NCBI RefSeq assembly: GCF_050948215.1 | Contig: NC_135158.1 | Coordinates: 8,913,822-8,977,821 of the forward strand | Length of the DNA: 64,000 bases | Source: Halictus rubicundus | Taxonomy: Eukaryota > Arthropoda > Insecta > Hymenoptera > Halictidae | Direction of reading: 5' to 3' | Shown: one piece after another, positions 36,271 through 49,728 of the stretch | How positions within the stretch are numbered: the stretch's first letter is position 1 | How the letters are laid out: each line of letters opens with the position of its first letter | Notes under the pieces: model-generated | Database searches by the model: none | What the model saw: the letters and a program-made list of their open reading frames with translations, nothing else | What the model was told of the DNA's origin: nothing | Made by a program: the position numbers and the translations under genes

Positions 36271-38326
36271 GACACATTAATCTAATAAGAAAATTAGTGG
36301 TAATAAAAAAAGTGATGACACTACTTCTAAGTAATGGTGGGGATCTGTGTCCTCGATCGGCTGGTTAATTCAGACTTGACTATAGTCGTACAGTGTCCGA
36401 TGCAAGGATACTCATTTATAACCTTGACGATTAAAGTAATTTAGATCCGACTATAGTCACGGTTCCACACAAAAACGTGTGCAGGTCTGCGGCCACAATT
36501 CTTCTGCAGACTATAGCCGCAACGACGGCAGCGTTACTATGCTGCCGCTTGAACGAACGCCATTTTCACGTGGAACTTGGACGAGATCTCACGGCGTTTG
36601 CTGGTCGCAGAGAACAAAATGAAAAATACAGAAAAAAAAACAAAAAAAAAAAAAAAAAAAATAAATAATCAAATTAAGGTAGTACATAATGTTCACGGTA
36701 ACATTCTAGCCTGCTTAAGATGGTGGAAACGTGATGTCAGGGCAGCCCACCCTCGCGCGAACGTTCTTGAATATTCTCATAGCTAAAGAGAGTGCTGGAA
36801 AGCCATGCTGTTCTAAGAGAGGAATGGCAACGGGACGATGGACAACTCAAGGACGAAGGCGATGAAACGAACGAAAACCAAGAAGAGATAGAAATCAGAG
36901 AAAGAAAGAGAAAGAAATGTGTCGTCCGGCGCGTTTACATGTCCGTCGGCGCGATATCAATCTTACTTTTTAAATTGATATCGAGTCGACGTTTAGGCAA
37001 ATGCGCCCACGCAAGACACCGGTCCCATAGAAGATGAAGGAAGAGTATTGTGATACGTATGAGCGTGTAAAATAGAAGAGACACGATAGAGAGAAAGGAG
37101 GAAGAGGAAAGAGAGTTTTCTTGCGAAGCCGTCAAAAGCGAAAGCGTGTACATACGTATACAGAACTCATTTTCGATCGTTTCAGCGGTGTTTGTCTCGC
37201 TTCACTTTTTCGGCTCTCGGATCTCTCTGCCGATCGATCCGGGCGTATCGATCTACCAAGCCGAAGCGGTCTTGCTCTCTGCGGATATTTACCTTTGCTT
37301 TGTTTTCGGCGACGCACGTCGGACCGCAGCTATCTCTCGTTCGCTAGGTGTCGATAGCATTAAATCGCGGAAGCTGTGCTGAGAACGTCGACGGACTCGG
37401 ATCGGTTTTCTCGTGTGTGAACAAAAAAAAAATCCACGGACTCGTGGGGGATCGGTGAAGCTACAGATCGTTGCGTGATAACATTCCGAACGAAGCTCTT
37501 TTGACTCCGATGCTGGTTACGCGCGGCGAAGGCTGGTGACCGGAAGGGACGCCATTTTGACACTATTCGAGAGCCGACTTTTGTGGATTCGTGACGAGGT
37601 TTGTGATAAATATGTTCTTTCGGGTTCCCAAGCGAAGCGAGTGCCGAGCATTTTGTGGAAAATAATTGTGAAATGATCGTTTCGCACAAATCCGAAAGCC
37701 ATTTTTACGTTCTTTAAACTGTTTAGTTTTGGTGCCGGGAAAAAGATGTTGCATCTACTTCGTTCGAACACGAACAGTTTATCGAAGCAGTAGCAGTAAG
37801 AATTGTTTTGTTATTTATGTCTCAAAAATGAGAATTTAATCTTAATGTCATTTAAAACATTTCTCAACTATTAAGAGACACATTTATCTTCTTTCTAGAA
37901 ATTGAGCTTGATATCGACACATATAGAAAGACTCTCTTTTCTACGAAACTGCACATTTTACACTCAAATGCTTCAAAGACGAGAATTAAATGTTCATGTG
38001 ATTCTTCGAATTGTCTAACACACTTACAAATCCCTTCCAGCCCATCCTCCATTTCCGGAAAATCTTTTTGCAAAACGATCGTACGACGGCTCAATGTCAA
38101 TATCAAATTGGAGGTGTACGGAAACTTCTACCGGATCGTTTCGCGGAAATGATTAAGAAATTCAGCAAACCGCGACATTCGAGAAGAGACGCGCGAAACA
38201 TTGAAAGTGCAAGGGGATGAAAGTGTGTTATAGTCCGAGAAAGAGAACGGTCGAGGGACTTCCGGTCAGATCCCGTCGCGAGGGAGAAGAAGCGAAGACG
38301 TATAAATTGTGTTCTGTAAGCAGAGG

Positions 38327-38328
<2 letters not shown>

Positions 38329-38359
<31 letters not shown>
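38329..38359. repeat. (GA)15 microsatellite
   Basis: A perfect GA run; a shorter one follows at about 38476-38493. Confidence 0.9.
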
Positions 38360-38362
<3 letters not shown>

Positions 38363-41300
38363 TGTCAAGCAAAGAGAAAGAGAGACAGAGAAAGAGAAAC
38401 AGGGACCTTGAAACTGATTAAACTGAATAATCACAGGATAGGAGCAACGGTGGAATAGAGAAATAGAAAAAGAAAGAGAGAGAGAGAGAGAGAGCACAAT
38501 GTAGTAGTATATAATATACCTATGTAAATCTACCTTTTTCTCGTGCCACGCATGCATACTGGTCTTTGTTTTGTTGTAATTCTCGCTTATAGTTTCATAG
38601 TTTTATGTCGACCATCCCCATCCCTATCAGCTAATGTTTCCCCGTAGCGACATATTTCACGAGTGGGGGGTGGTGAAAAGAAAGAGCAACAAGAACCGAA
38701 TGGAAAACGAAAGGAGCAAAAAGTGAACAGAAACGAATAAAACGAAAGACGGAAAAAATGGTGAAAGAGAGACAGAGAGAGAGATAGAATCGTCGGGCCG
38801 CGGAGAACAAGTGAAAATGCAAATGAGCCGTGTGCGTGCGCGGTGAGACGTGGCGGCCATCTTTCTCGTCTACGCATCGCTCTGTGTGTGTCATCTTTTC
38901 TTTTTTTTTTTTGGTTCGTTATCTCTTTTCTGCGGTTTCTCGGCCCCATCGGTCCGAGAGAAGCAAAATCGTGGAAGTCGGGGGGGCTCCGTGTCAGTCG
39001 TAGCTCGTCGAAAAGCGCAGAGAAGCGGAAGCCAGGACGGAAGAAACCCGAAGATACGCCACCCTGATTGATTCTCCTGACCCTGATGACTTCCGGTAAA
39101 CCGAAAGATAGACCCTCGTTGCACGATACATGTGATTTTTCGGAAATCCGATCGATAGATCCCGACTACCTCGCGAGAACAGCTCACGAAGACCGATTCG
39201 AGAACATGCAACTTTGAAATATAGACTATCGTTGAAATAATTTCTAGTTTCCACTGACTTTTGAGGCCGCGAGATTTTTTATTTCCGATAGACACACCAT
39301 AACGAATTAAATAATATAGCGTGCGAATTTGCGTTTCGTTGAAATTCGCGCGACGGAATATTTCCAGTACGGTTCGTTTTGCAACTATTGTGTCAAGAGA
39401 TAATTGACTGATGGAACTCTGGCTGACAGAAAAATTGCAATGATCACGCACGCTTTTAAAGGTCAGATGTTCCGATTTCGGATGACGAATGGATACGGTT
39501 ATGATGGTTATTCGACTAGATTTCTACAGAATTGTAGCATTGTCCATAAATCATGCAATTCGCGTCGCGTTGAAGTTCGATGGTAAATATTATATTGACA
39601 AACGAGAATCCGACGTTTCAACGAGATAGCGAGAATCCTTCGCGATGATCTATGAATAATGCCTCCAAGGAATATTATTCGTTCGTCATGATGAGTCTGT
39701 GACGGTGTTGACACAAGGCTTCATTTATTATTCAATAGACACCAGGAATAGATCGTCATGAACTTTGGACTGCGAACGACTGATAGCGTCAACCCTAGCT
39801 ATCTGTAGAATTGTTTATTTAATAAATGGCGGCTTTGAGCGTTCACGATTGATTCGGATTTTTGTGCCGGTATTTTTGTGCCAATTGATTTTAGAAATGG
39901 AAATTATTTTCTTTTGAAAATTGGACAAAATATGACATATTAAGTGGTGGGATATCATCAAATTGTTATTTGAAAACAATCACTGAAAACTCAAAAATCC
40001 AACGCTTCTACGTACAGAAAGAAATGCAAAACCGAATGCGGTACTAAACAATTAATAACTTTGCTTAAACAAAATAGCATAGCATGTAGCCGAATGTTTT
40101 AAGAGTAATAATTACCATTTAATAATATTTCTATGACTCTACTGAATCAAATATTCCGAATAAAAGATGCTACAGTCGTAACGTCGTCAATTTAATAATT
40201 TCTCGCTAACTCTGTTTCAATAAAAGATTATGAATAAAAAATGCTACAGCAGCTATGAACTATTTGCTGTTTAGAAGCAGCCTCGTATAACTTCCAGAGA
40301 GTTCCATCAGCTATTGTCTCGACCAATTAGTACGCCGAACGGAAAATCGAAAAATTACCAAACCCGAAATAAAAAAAAAAACAGTTCGACCGAGATAATT
40401 CGACACTTTTCCCGGATTTACAACGTATTCCGACCGCAATTTAAAAAATTCTGACGCAAGTCGGACGCGTTTGCGTTTATTTGAACGCGATTCGCAAACC
40501 CGCGCCATTCGGAACGCACTTATTTAATAATTCGGTTTGTCAACAAACACGGGAACGATAGAGAAAGAGAGCGCATACTGTTTGTGTTTCGTCCACGCAC
40601 AAAAAGAGTTCCTAATTAGCAAACGTCGCCGTTAAAGCCGGTAATTATGTTTGCCGGCCGATGTTCGCGCCGGCAGATAGAAAATGCAGAATCAATTGCT
40701 TCGGCAAACGAGCCTGTCCCTCTTCCCCGCAAACGAAAAAGTCTTGAACCCGTTCAAACAACGTGTCGCCCAGCTCTCCTCTCTCTTTGCCGCTTTGTGC
40801 AATTAAAATGTTCGGTTCGACGATCAATCGATCATCCGACCGGTTGAAACACGCGAGAAATTTCTTCTTTTTTTTTTTCCCCGAACGACGCCCTCCAACG
40901 ATCAGGATTGTCGCAGACGAGAGAAAATTGTTCCTTTGCCACGGTTTTGCTGGACTCGGAATTCACATTTTTCGATGCAACATTATTGTTGCTTTATGCT
41001 TCTGAACTTTTTTTGGATCAAACTGACTGGTAATTATTAACGAATACTCTTTAAATGCCAAATGTCTTTTTAACCCCTTGTGTAACAATTTCATTGCGAG
41101 GCTTCAGATTGAAAAATAGTATTACGTATACAAATTAATTCGTCGTTTACTTGCGAACAATCAAGATACATTCTTGAAAATAATCCCCACCATTTTCTAT
41201 ACGTTTCATTCTACATTCAACTAACGAATCGAGTAACAAATTGAAGTTTAAAATGGAGCTACGATTGACTCGTGAGAGGGGCGAATTGATTTGTCTACTT

Positions 41301-42386
41301 AGTATATTGTATTATTTTCGAGAATAATACTTCTATAACGAGAAAACGAACGAATCCGATAACAAGTTCAATTTTAAAACGAAGTTACAATTGACTGAGA
41401 GTCACGAATTAATTTGTACGCCTAACAATACGGCAGTTCAAGTTATTCGATTACCAAAGTAGAATAGCGGAACCGAAGCCATTTTTACACTATTGTAGAA
41501 AGAACAAAAGGTTTTGGAACATTGTTAACAAGCTCGAGTACACCAATCCTGACCGTCATATTCGGAGGACTTTTACTACATTGCCGAACCCTGATAATAA
41601 ACTATTAAACAGGACAATTGTGGGATAAACTCTGCAATGTCTCGCGACACTTTTTATGAATTTTACAGTCTGTGTTTAACCCTTGCGCTATCTCGATAAA
41701 ATTTTCAACGTTTTCATATTGGATCGCTCCATAAGTAATGCAAATTTCTCCAAACGACCACAATCACTAGTCCTCTGCATATAATTTTCTAAATTGTACG
41801 ACATAGAAGAGAGTATACATGGAACACTAACGGCTGTGATTGTGTTTCAGTATTTTAATAAGCAGAAACATGAAAAAGTCGAGCTGCTCGTGCGACGATA
41901 ATTTACGTAGTCCCAAAAACTGATATATTTGATATTTATTTCTGAAAGATGCTGGCAACCTGTGCGACACCCTTAGTGACCATCGCTCAAGAGAACAATC
42001 ACGTTTCACGTCTGTAAAAGCGAATAAATCATTTGAAATCGAGTGAAGTCCACTTCGAATCTCCCCCCTCCCCCCAAACACAGACTGCAAAATCAGCTGA
42101 AATAGGCTGCAGGGTTCAGCAAATTGTCGGCGGCCGCCATTGATTTCTTAGCCCCCTAACGCTGTATTTCCACGCGAGAGTAACCTTACACCTATGTCAA
42201 CTTGCACTCCAACGAGTCTCGCTCTCCCCAAAAGTTAGAGCAACATCGAGCGAGTCTGTCCCTAGCGAGGGTTGCACCACTGTCAAGAGCGAAATCCTCA
42301 AGTCGACACGTAGCATTATTCCCTCGCCGCGTACGCACACATTATATGCGTGTGTGTCAAACAAACGAAACGCCAGAGAGCGAGAG

Positions 42387-42390
<4 letters not shown>

Positions 42391-42446
<56 letters not shown>
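42391..42446. repeat. (AG)28 microsatellite
   Basis: A perfect AG run on the plus strand, CU in a mub transcript, in the large intron. It is the longest such run seen in the window. Confidence 0.95.
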
Positions 42447-42449
<3 letters not shown>

Positions 42450-43067
42450 CAAAAGCTCGCGAGTACCCCTAGCAGGGTAGCTAGACGCTGGAACATCCCC
42501 TATTTGCTGACCAACAACCAGGCGTGTTTGCTTTGAAAGATCGCAAAATTATCAGGGTGGCGTTTCATCGGCGTCTGCCGGGCAGCGATGGGATCCGTGC
42601 CGCTCGAACATGTCCCGAACCGGTTGGGGAACCTCGGACCAGTCTGGTAACAGTTTGGGACATGTTGCGGTAACTTCCGAAGCTCTCCAGGATCCTCGAA
42701 GGTCACGAGCGTCTCGAAACCGCTCGGCAAAACCAGCGATTTCTGTTTACCGAATAACGGTAAAAAATCCTCGAGTACAAAGCGACTCGTAGATCCTCGA
42801 GTTACGAAGTTAGCTTGGATCCCAAAGCTGTCTGCCGGGCGATCGGTTCGGCAGAAATCGACGCTGGCGGACCATTTTTGTCGAGTGACTTTTCTTTTTT
42901 CTTTTTGGAAAGACGCGACCGCTGGAAGATCCGTTGGCTCCAACAATTAGCCGTGGACCGAAAAAAAAATCCATCGTGCGACACGTGAGAGTAAGCGCGT
43001 TCATGCTAAAGCAGGCTCGATCATCCGGGAGAAAACTTCCGGCGAAGTTCTGTCCCCGTTTCGGGTG

Positions 43068-43091
43068 CTGTGTGTGTGTGTGTGTGTGTGT
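43068..43091. repeat. (TG)n microsatellite
   Basis: A perfect TG run of about 12 units in the large intron. Confidence 0.9.
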
Positions 43092-43678
43092 TTGTTTTTT
43101 CGTTCTTCACAACGATCGTAAACCGATCAAACCAGGGGGGCGTCCGGAAAGAACGGAAACGCGACGCTTCTCGATCCTCGTTGGTGTCTGTGGTGGTTTG
43201 ACTGTCGTGTAATGGACTGTTTTAGTCGTCGAATACGATTCTCGTGAAGAGTATATCACGGTCGATTACCGATCGACGGAACGCGCGATCGGCTGGACAC
43301 CGGATCGTTCTAATTTCTGTGGTTTTCTTTTTTTTTTTTTTTTAAAAACGATGTACAATTTTCGCAACGAAGTTCGACAAAGGAAAACCGACTGCTGCGC
43401 GAAACCGATCGCAATTCAAGTCGCTGACTCGAGTCGTTAAACTTCAACCGTGATAAACAGGTTTCAATCGGCCACTTGACGTTTCATTATGCCGGCGATT
43501 TGCATAATACTCCGGTGATTTCAATCTCGACGGCGGTGTAAATAGCGCGATGGACGTGTTTCGAGCGTGGACTCGGGCAAAAGAATCATCTTCCGACGCT
43601 ATACGGCGGTCGTAAACTTTCGAACACCTTACCCGGTAAACAGAGTAATTCGATTTAACCCATTTGTATCGTTAGCGT

Positions 43679-44041
43679 ATATACAGGGTGGTTGGTAACC
43701 GGTGGTACAAACGGAAAGGGGGTGATTCTACGCGAAAAAAGAAGTCGAAAATATAGAATAAAAATTTTTCGTTTGAGGCTTTGTTTCCGAGAAAATCGAA
43801 TTTAAAGATCCGTCGGGTTCGCGTGCTTTAGTATGCGTAGGAAGTAGAATTGGTAGGTCATGGTCAGACGCAGCAGACAATTCCTATCGAATAACACGCG
43901 CATTGGCTGCATTTTCAAACTCAATGTTCTCGAAAACAAAGCCTCAAACGAAAAAGTTTTATTCTATATTTTCGACTTCTTTTTTCGTATAGAATCACCC
44001 CCTTTCCGCTTGTACCACCAGTTACCAACCACCCTGTATAT
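43679..44041. mobile_element. Foldback MITE with long inverted arms
   Basis: The element starts ATACAGGGTGGTTGGTAACC and ends with GTTACCAACCACCCTGTAT. The arms continue as inverted repeats for roughly 115 bp each (GGTGGTACAA..., GATTCTACGCGAAAAAAGAA..., ...AAAGCCTCAAACGAAAAA). Total length is about 360 bp, with TA at the ends and no coding. CAGGGTGGTTGGTAAC-type ends suggest a Tc1/mariner-like non-autonomous element. Confidence 0.75.
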
Positions 44042-44087
44042 GCGCGCTATTTTCCTGGCCGCTATCACCAGAAGCGCAATTTCGTAT

Positions 44088-44255
44088 TTAACGCTAGGTT
44101 CACGGAGCACTAAAAGTGACTGTTTTGCAAGAATTTGCTGCCCAAATTTTTAGCCAGTTTTTGTTTTAATTAGATACACCCCTAGAGAAACAAATTTTTT
44201 GAACAATTCCACAATATTGGAAGTATTTTGACGGGTCCCGTGAACCTAGTGTTAA
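44088..44255. mobile_element. TTAA-flanked MITE-like element (TAGGTT family)
   Basis: TTAACGCTAGGTTCACGG and CCGTGAACCTAGTGTTAA are inverted ends with TTAA duplicated; the element is 168 bp. The internal GAGCACTAAAAGTGACT is shared with the element at 56220. Confidence 0.72.
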
Positions 44256-45184
44256 CAGTACAGTGATTCCTCTATGTATGTCGCCAAGGCCTGGATGATA
44301 AACGTCGCGGAATTATCCCCACTACCGCCGAGTACACCCCGTGAGGGGCCACGGAAATATCTCTTCGCTGCTTGAATCGTTGAATCCAATTAAAAAATTG
44401 GTGATAATTATTCTTCATTGCTCCTCGTGATGCGAATGGGTTAAAGCGTCGATTGGATGTTTCATTAACTGCGTCACGCGGTTCGAAGAAATATCCGCAA
44501 AAAAGAAACATTATTGACAGGAATATTTATATTCGTTCTGTATCTACAAGTACAAATATCGGAATATCGGGTACAACTTTTGTTTATTCGATCGGCTAAA
44601 AGAAATACAACGGCACCGAAGACGATCTCCAAGACACGATCGATGTTCCATTAACTTCGTAACGAACTTCGAAGGAATATACACGCGAAAACATTACCAA
44701 AATGAATATTTATTGTTCGAGAGAACTTCGTCGGATCACCGCGACCGGCCCCGCATCGAACAATAAATATTCAGTCCAATCTAACTGCGAACAACACGTG
44801 AATATTCAGCGACCGATCCCATTCATTTGTAATATTCTCAAGTTATAGAAGTGACTTAATGAATGAATTTCAGCGCCATGAAAATTTCCCCCGCGTAGTT
44901 TCCCCGAAACCATTAGAATATTTAAGTAGCCTACTTCGATTTATGCCGCGCGATTTGCAATTCAATTAGCCGATTCGAAGCCACGGTAATCAAATTGTAC
45001 ATACATGCTATTTCGAATGGTATCTCTGCGAAGCTGCCGCGGCGAAGTTCAACGAAGCATCCTGGTAAAAAATCATCGGTTGCAAAAAAGGTTCGACCTC
45101 GAATGAAAATAATCGCCGGTCGTAAAGAGGAGTCCACGACACGAACACACGAGCAACGGCGAGCTTCCGCAAAACTTGTGTACG

Positions 45185-45671
45185 ATACAGGGTGTCTCGG
45201 GACGACTGGTGCGAGCATGATTCAATGTGCAAAACTAAGTGAAAAAAAGTTGAACAACAATTATTCTGTTGACGCTTCGTTTTCGGGAAAATTGGAGGTT
45301 CGTCGAAATCGCGAGTCCTGTAGGCTGGTCTATTCAACGAGGAGATTCCTTGATGAAAATTACAGGTGACCTGAATAAATTTAAAGCTGTCAATTTTAAA
45401 AGGTTTTATTCCTATTCTTACCTCATAAAACTGACAATTTATTCAGATTGTATATAATTTTTATTACGATAAATTCGTCGGTCGAACTCGGCTGACGCGT
45501 CTGATCACTGCCGACCGATTCTACTTATCGCGAATCCGTCGAAGATTCAAAAGAAATTTTCTCGAGAACGAAGCGTCAATCGAATAAATGTTGCTCGACT
45601 TTTTTTACTTATCTTTATACGTAGAATCACCTCGTGCTCGCTCGTATCTCCTACGCTAAGACATCCCGTAT
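45185..45671. mobile_element. Foldback MITE, diverged, ATACAGGGTGTC ends
   Basis: The left end ATACAGGGTGTCTCGGGACG matches the reverse complement of the right end (GACATCCCGTAT) imperfectly. The arms stay alignable over about 110 bp each (for example TTGACGCTTCGTTTTCGGG against its inverse at 45548-45580). Total length is about 490 bp. It is older than the element at 43679. Confidence 0.6.
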
Positions 45672-46713
45672 GAAACGCGCGATCCATTTTTGCCGGTGTT
45701 ATCCGGTCGCGCTTATCGCGCGTTCCGTACGATCGTGTATATTTCATGTCGCATGCAACGAATTAATCTGTGCACCGTGAAGGACGGCAAGCGGTTTTCC
45801 AGGCAGGCAATCAACTCACTACCAATCGCAAGCACAAGAAAGGTAGAGACGTAAACACCGAGACCTCAGCTGGTAGGGGAGTACATCAGAAGCGTTTTTT
45901 CGGCGAACGTTCGAACGAAAAGAGATATGCAAACAAAATCGGAGAATAAAAGAGGGAGGCCGGGAAACGAAACAAACCAGAGACGACCGATACACGTATA
46001 AACAGACACGTGCGGATCACATAAAAAGCAAAGCGCATTGCCAAACAATGCGCGACTCCCTGGGGAATCTCGGGAATTTATTTTATCTTTTCTTTTTTTT
46101 TTTAACGATTAAACAATCCTTAACCCTTGTTCACTATTCTTTATTTTACCGAAACGTAATTGGCGCAGCAAAGGCGGTTTTCACCGTGAAAAATTTTCAT
46201 CTCCTCGAGCGGTATTCCGCTCGGAAAGGTGTGCGATCGTTATTCGTTTTTATGTAATTAGTCCGAAGCATGAAATTACCCTCTATTCGAGGACGAATGC
46301 GAGCAGCTTGTGCGCTCAACAGCGTGCAAATTGAATTTTGATTTCGGCTCAATTTCATTCGATGAATATCTGCATCGCGATTATTATCCCCTTGATGTGC
46401 GACATCAAGACGCGAAGACTTTAAATCGAATTTGATAGCCATGAATATTCTCCTTGCACCGTTCTGGAGGAAATTCAGTTTCCACCTATGAATATTAAAC
46501 TGGTCAGCGAACATACGCTTACGATAAACATATCGCGCATTTGCTGCGAAGGCGGCGCAAATTATGTTTTCAGAAAAAGCGAAAAACTGTGCTCAAACGT
46601 AACTATTTCTGTTATCTGATCATAGAACGGGTTTGACTATATCTTTTCTTCACTATTTTCTTACAGCTGGCACAGAAAAATTCATTTGCTATCGTTCGAA
46701 AAACTTTAGGAAG

Positions 46714-46796
46714 ACTGTATACATGTATTTCACGTTACAGTGAAATTCTAAAATTTAAAAATAGATTTACTACTACAAAGCATGTATACAGTCTTT
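46714..46796. repeat. Inverted repeat GACTGTATACATG
   Basis: GACTGTATACATG and CATGTATACAGTC flank about 55 bp that contain a smaller TTTCAC/GTGAAA palindrome. It may be a tiny element or a hairpin; no function is evident. Confidence 0.4.
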
Positions 46797-49591
46797 TTCA
46801 AGCAATTTTTTGATCACATTATACAGGAGCCTAGTGGATGCAAAAGTGAGGCCAAGAGGTTACGAGTCACAAAAGAAATTTCGAGATATCAATACAGGTG
46901 AATGATAATTTTGATTATCGTTGCTTCTTGAATAGTGAACAAGGAGCGAGTCAGAGCCAAAATTGATTCCAGAAAGATTCCTGCGGGACAGATTCGAGGA
47001 GCAATACTCCGGGAAGTCGCGCGATTGGGAGACGTCGACGGGACACGCGCAGCCCCGAGCTTTTCCCTCGGAAAACCGGGAGCATTTTCCCGCAGTTTTT
47101 CCGGGGTAACGTTGTTTCTCGAGCTCGACGGAAAAACTGTTCGCTCGACTACGGGCAACCTTGTTTCCCCGGATGATTTACTCGAGGCTCCGCGCGAGGA
47201 CGTCGAGCGGAAAGCCAAGGTGTTTAGGGTTGCCGATGCATGTACGTGGACCAAGGTGGTTGTGGGCTCGTAAAAGGGTTTTCTAGGACGGGGACCAGGT
47301 GGCCTATACAACGGTGGAGCATTCCGGTACACTCGGGGGCAAAACATTCTACGCGACGACGCTGCGGCATTTGGTGAAAATTGGATATTCGACGTCGGAC
47401 GTTTCCGAGATAACCAACCGAACCGCGAAATATTGAAACCGTTCGGTATTCGCGGTTGCGTGCGAACCGTGCCGACACATAAGTGAGCCGTAAACCGGAT
47501 CGTTCCCATGGAAAATCATTCCCGTATGGAACGTAAATTTCCGCCGGAAGTTCGTCTTGAGAATGTCGAATACTTGAGAAACTTGAAGGAGCACTGTGCT
47601 GTAAATTGTTGATCTTTGAACTTCTGTAATTTTGTGGAGGAGATTGTCACGATATTCTGCCTGCGCACATATTAAACATCGAATTGACCTCGGATTTTTT
47701 AAAGTCCCTTTTTTGTTGTGAAACGAAATGAGTTGCTTTTTTCTCTCCCGAGGTTTTGTAAGTTCAAACGAGTACAGAGTTCAAGCAATTTTTTTGTATA
47801 GTGGATTTTAATGTCATCTGTTTGAGGGAAATCTCCTCTTTGAAATAACATCTGAAAAGTTGATCTGCGATTTTTTGTTGCGGTTTTATTGTAATTTGCA
47901 TCGAAAAAGAGTGCCGCCGGCAAGTAGAATAGTTCAAGACGCTCCGTATGGTCAGACGTGTGCCTCGCGCGCGAACAGTGTTTGTGTTTAGTGCGTATAT
48001 TTAATGTGTGCTTGGTGCGTGTGGAGTGTTTGTGTGATTTTAGAATCAGTGTCAAGAGTGTGTCGAGTGTGCTTAGGACGAGTATTATGTCCTCACTGTC
48101 TCATAAAATACTTCTTCTTAAGGTTATCATAGTATCGACATTTTCCATTCAAAGTACAACAAATCCATGATAACAAATCGCAGATCGATTTTTCAGTGAT
48201 TATGCGATTCAGTGGGGCACCTTAAAAAATATTTACAACGTACACTCGATGGGTCTGATTTTAAATTAATTTTTCATCACCACAAACGTACCTGTCCCTT
48301 CATAATCCATCTTCCAACATTTAGATCACGTGCGTTACTAACATTTAAAAAATGTACCAACCAATGTGTAAAACACCAGAAACGGACAGCGCATTGATTA
48401 CATTTAACTGCATTTAATTTTGCTTGAGAATGTATAATAGTTTAACGTCAGTCGTACAGTGTCTTGGACCAGAAAACAATTCAGAAACAAATGTATAAAT
48501 TCTTTATGATTCTATCCACTACCACGACCCATTAAAAGACGAATTTACTAATTACGAAAGAAGTTGGAAACCTTGGGTCCTTCTCTCCAAGAATTTGTTC
48601 CCCAACATCAAGGAGCAGGATTGTTTTAGGCGAACACCTGTAACAACTTCCGCCGTGTTATGCGCCACGTTCTGAAGAAAATAGCCTGTTTTACGAGTTA
48701 TAATGGACGGTACAAACCAAAGTAAAAACGCTTTCATAAACGCGCCGTTAAAAACGCGTTCTCAATGAGATAATCATTTATCCCGTCGTAACAGAGTTAG
48801 TGTACAGCAAGACCTCGCGAGTACACCCGGCATTTTCGACATAAATTTTGTGTACCACACTGTTTCGCCTTTGAACTATTTTCGAACTGCAAAAGAACCA
48901 CGCACACATACACGATCACGTTTCGAAGGTCAAGGAATACTGCAGGTCTGCTGTATTCTAATACATTCGACGTCTATTGTGCTCGGTGCTGGCCTATTCA
49001 TTTTCACGAGCTACAAATTCGCGGCTGTAAACGAGAATTCCCGAAGATAAACGATTCTCGAATTCCCAAGACACTGTTCACATAATTCCCAAGAAACTCT
49101 ATCATCGAACTGTGGCACTTTTATGCAGAAGAAAAATTTGTTCCGTCAACTCTACAGAACATACGTTTTCTTTTAATAATTCGAGTAAACTGTACGAATC
49201 CAAGTAAGAATTTCTTTATGGAAAAAACCTTGGACTCTATCGTCCCGATCCCTTTATGTCGATCGGTCGCCCAATCAAGGATGAATCATCGGTGCCCCAC
49301 CGAACGCGATCTTCCTGTATTCTCGCATCCAAACAAATGCGTCCAGACTTCCACCAATTACCGCGATCGTCGGGGGTGTGGTATACAATCTGACTCGAGT
49401 AGAGCACGGCTAGAGCGTGTGTATAGTAGAGCGGCTGAATCGGGTGGATGTTTCATTCGGTTTGTGTCGATGTGTACAGAAGGTGTGTCGGTGTGCGGTA
49501 GTACGGGGTTCGGTTATAGGGAACAGAGCAGAGTAATAGATCCGCTCGCGTGTTGTGTGCGTGTGTGTACACGTTGGAGTTCGTTTGGGTT

Positions 49592-49628
49592 GGTGAGGGG
49601 GTGGGGTGGGGGGCGTCTCGGGGGTGGT
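49592..49628 (-). promoter_or_regulatory. C-rich cluster downstream of long-linker donor
   Basis: On the transcript strand this reads as runs of C (CCCCC, CCCCCC, CCCC, CCCCC) 100-137 nt after the donor at 49728. It is a second C-rich patch beside a splice choice in this gene. Function is inferred from the binding preference of the PCBP family. Confidence 0.42.
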
Positions 49629-49728
49629 GTACCGGTTTCCTGGGGTACGGAGGGTTTCGGTCTGGTGATAAGTATCTCGTTTGGGGGTAGTTCGGGAGAG
49701 GGTGGATCACGAAAAACAAAAGACTTAC

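Larger units (their letters stand above)
31870..49728 (-). other. Large mub intron (about 17.9 kb)
   Basis: This intron lies between the linker exons. It contains GA/CT tracts, an oligo-A-rich run (36632-36660), foldback elements at 43679-44041 and 45185-45671, TTAA-type elements and C-rich patches. Long open frames occur (for example 46889-47509 minus and 32511-33077 plus), but their translations match no family I know and they overlap open frames on the opposite strand. I found no exon with the required phase 0/0. Confidence 0.55.

Noticed and set aside
36477..36680. Oligo-A run as a retroposon 3' end
   Set aside because: No target-site duplication or upstream SINE/LINE sequence could be recognised.
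46889..47509. 206-codon minus-strand open frame
   Set aside because: It matches no family I know, overlaps a 112-codon plus-strand open frame and has no matching splice sites in phase with mub. It is most likely chance in a GC-richer patch of the intron.
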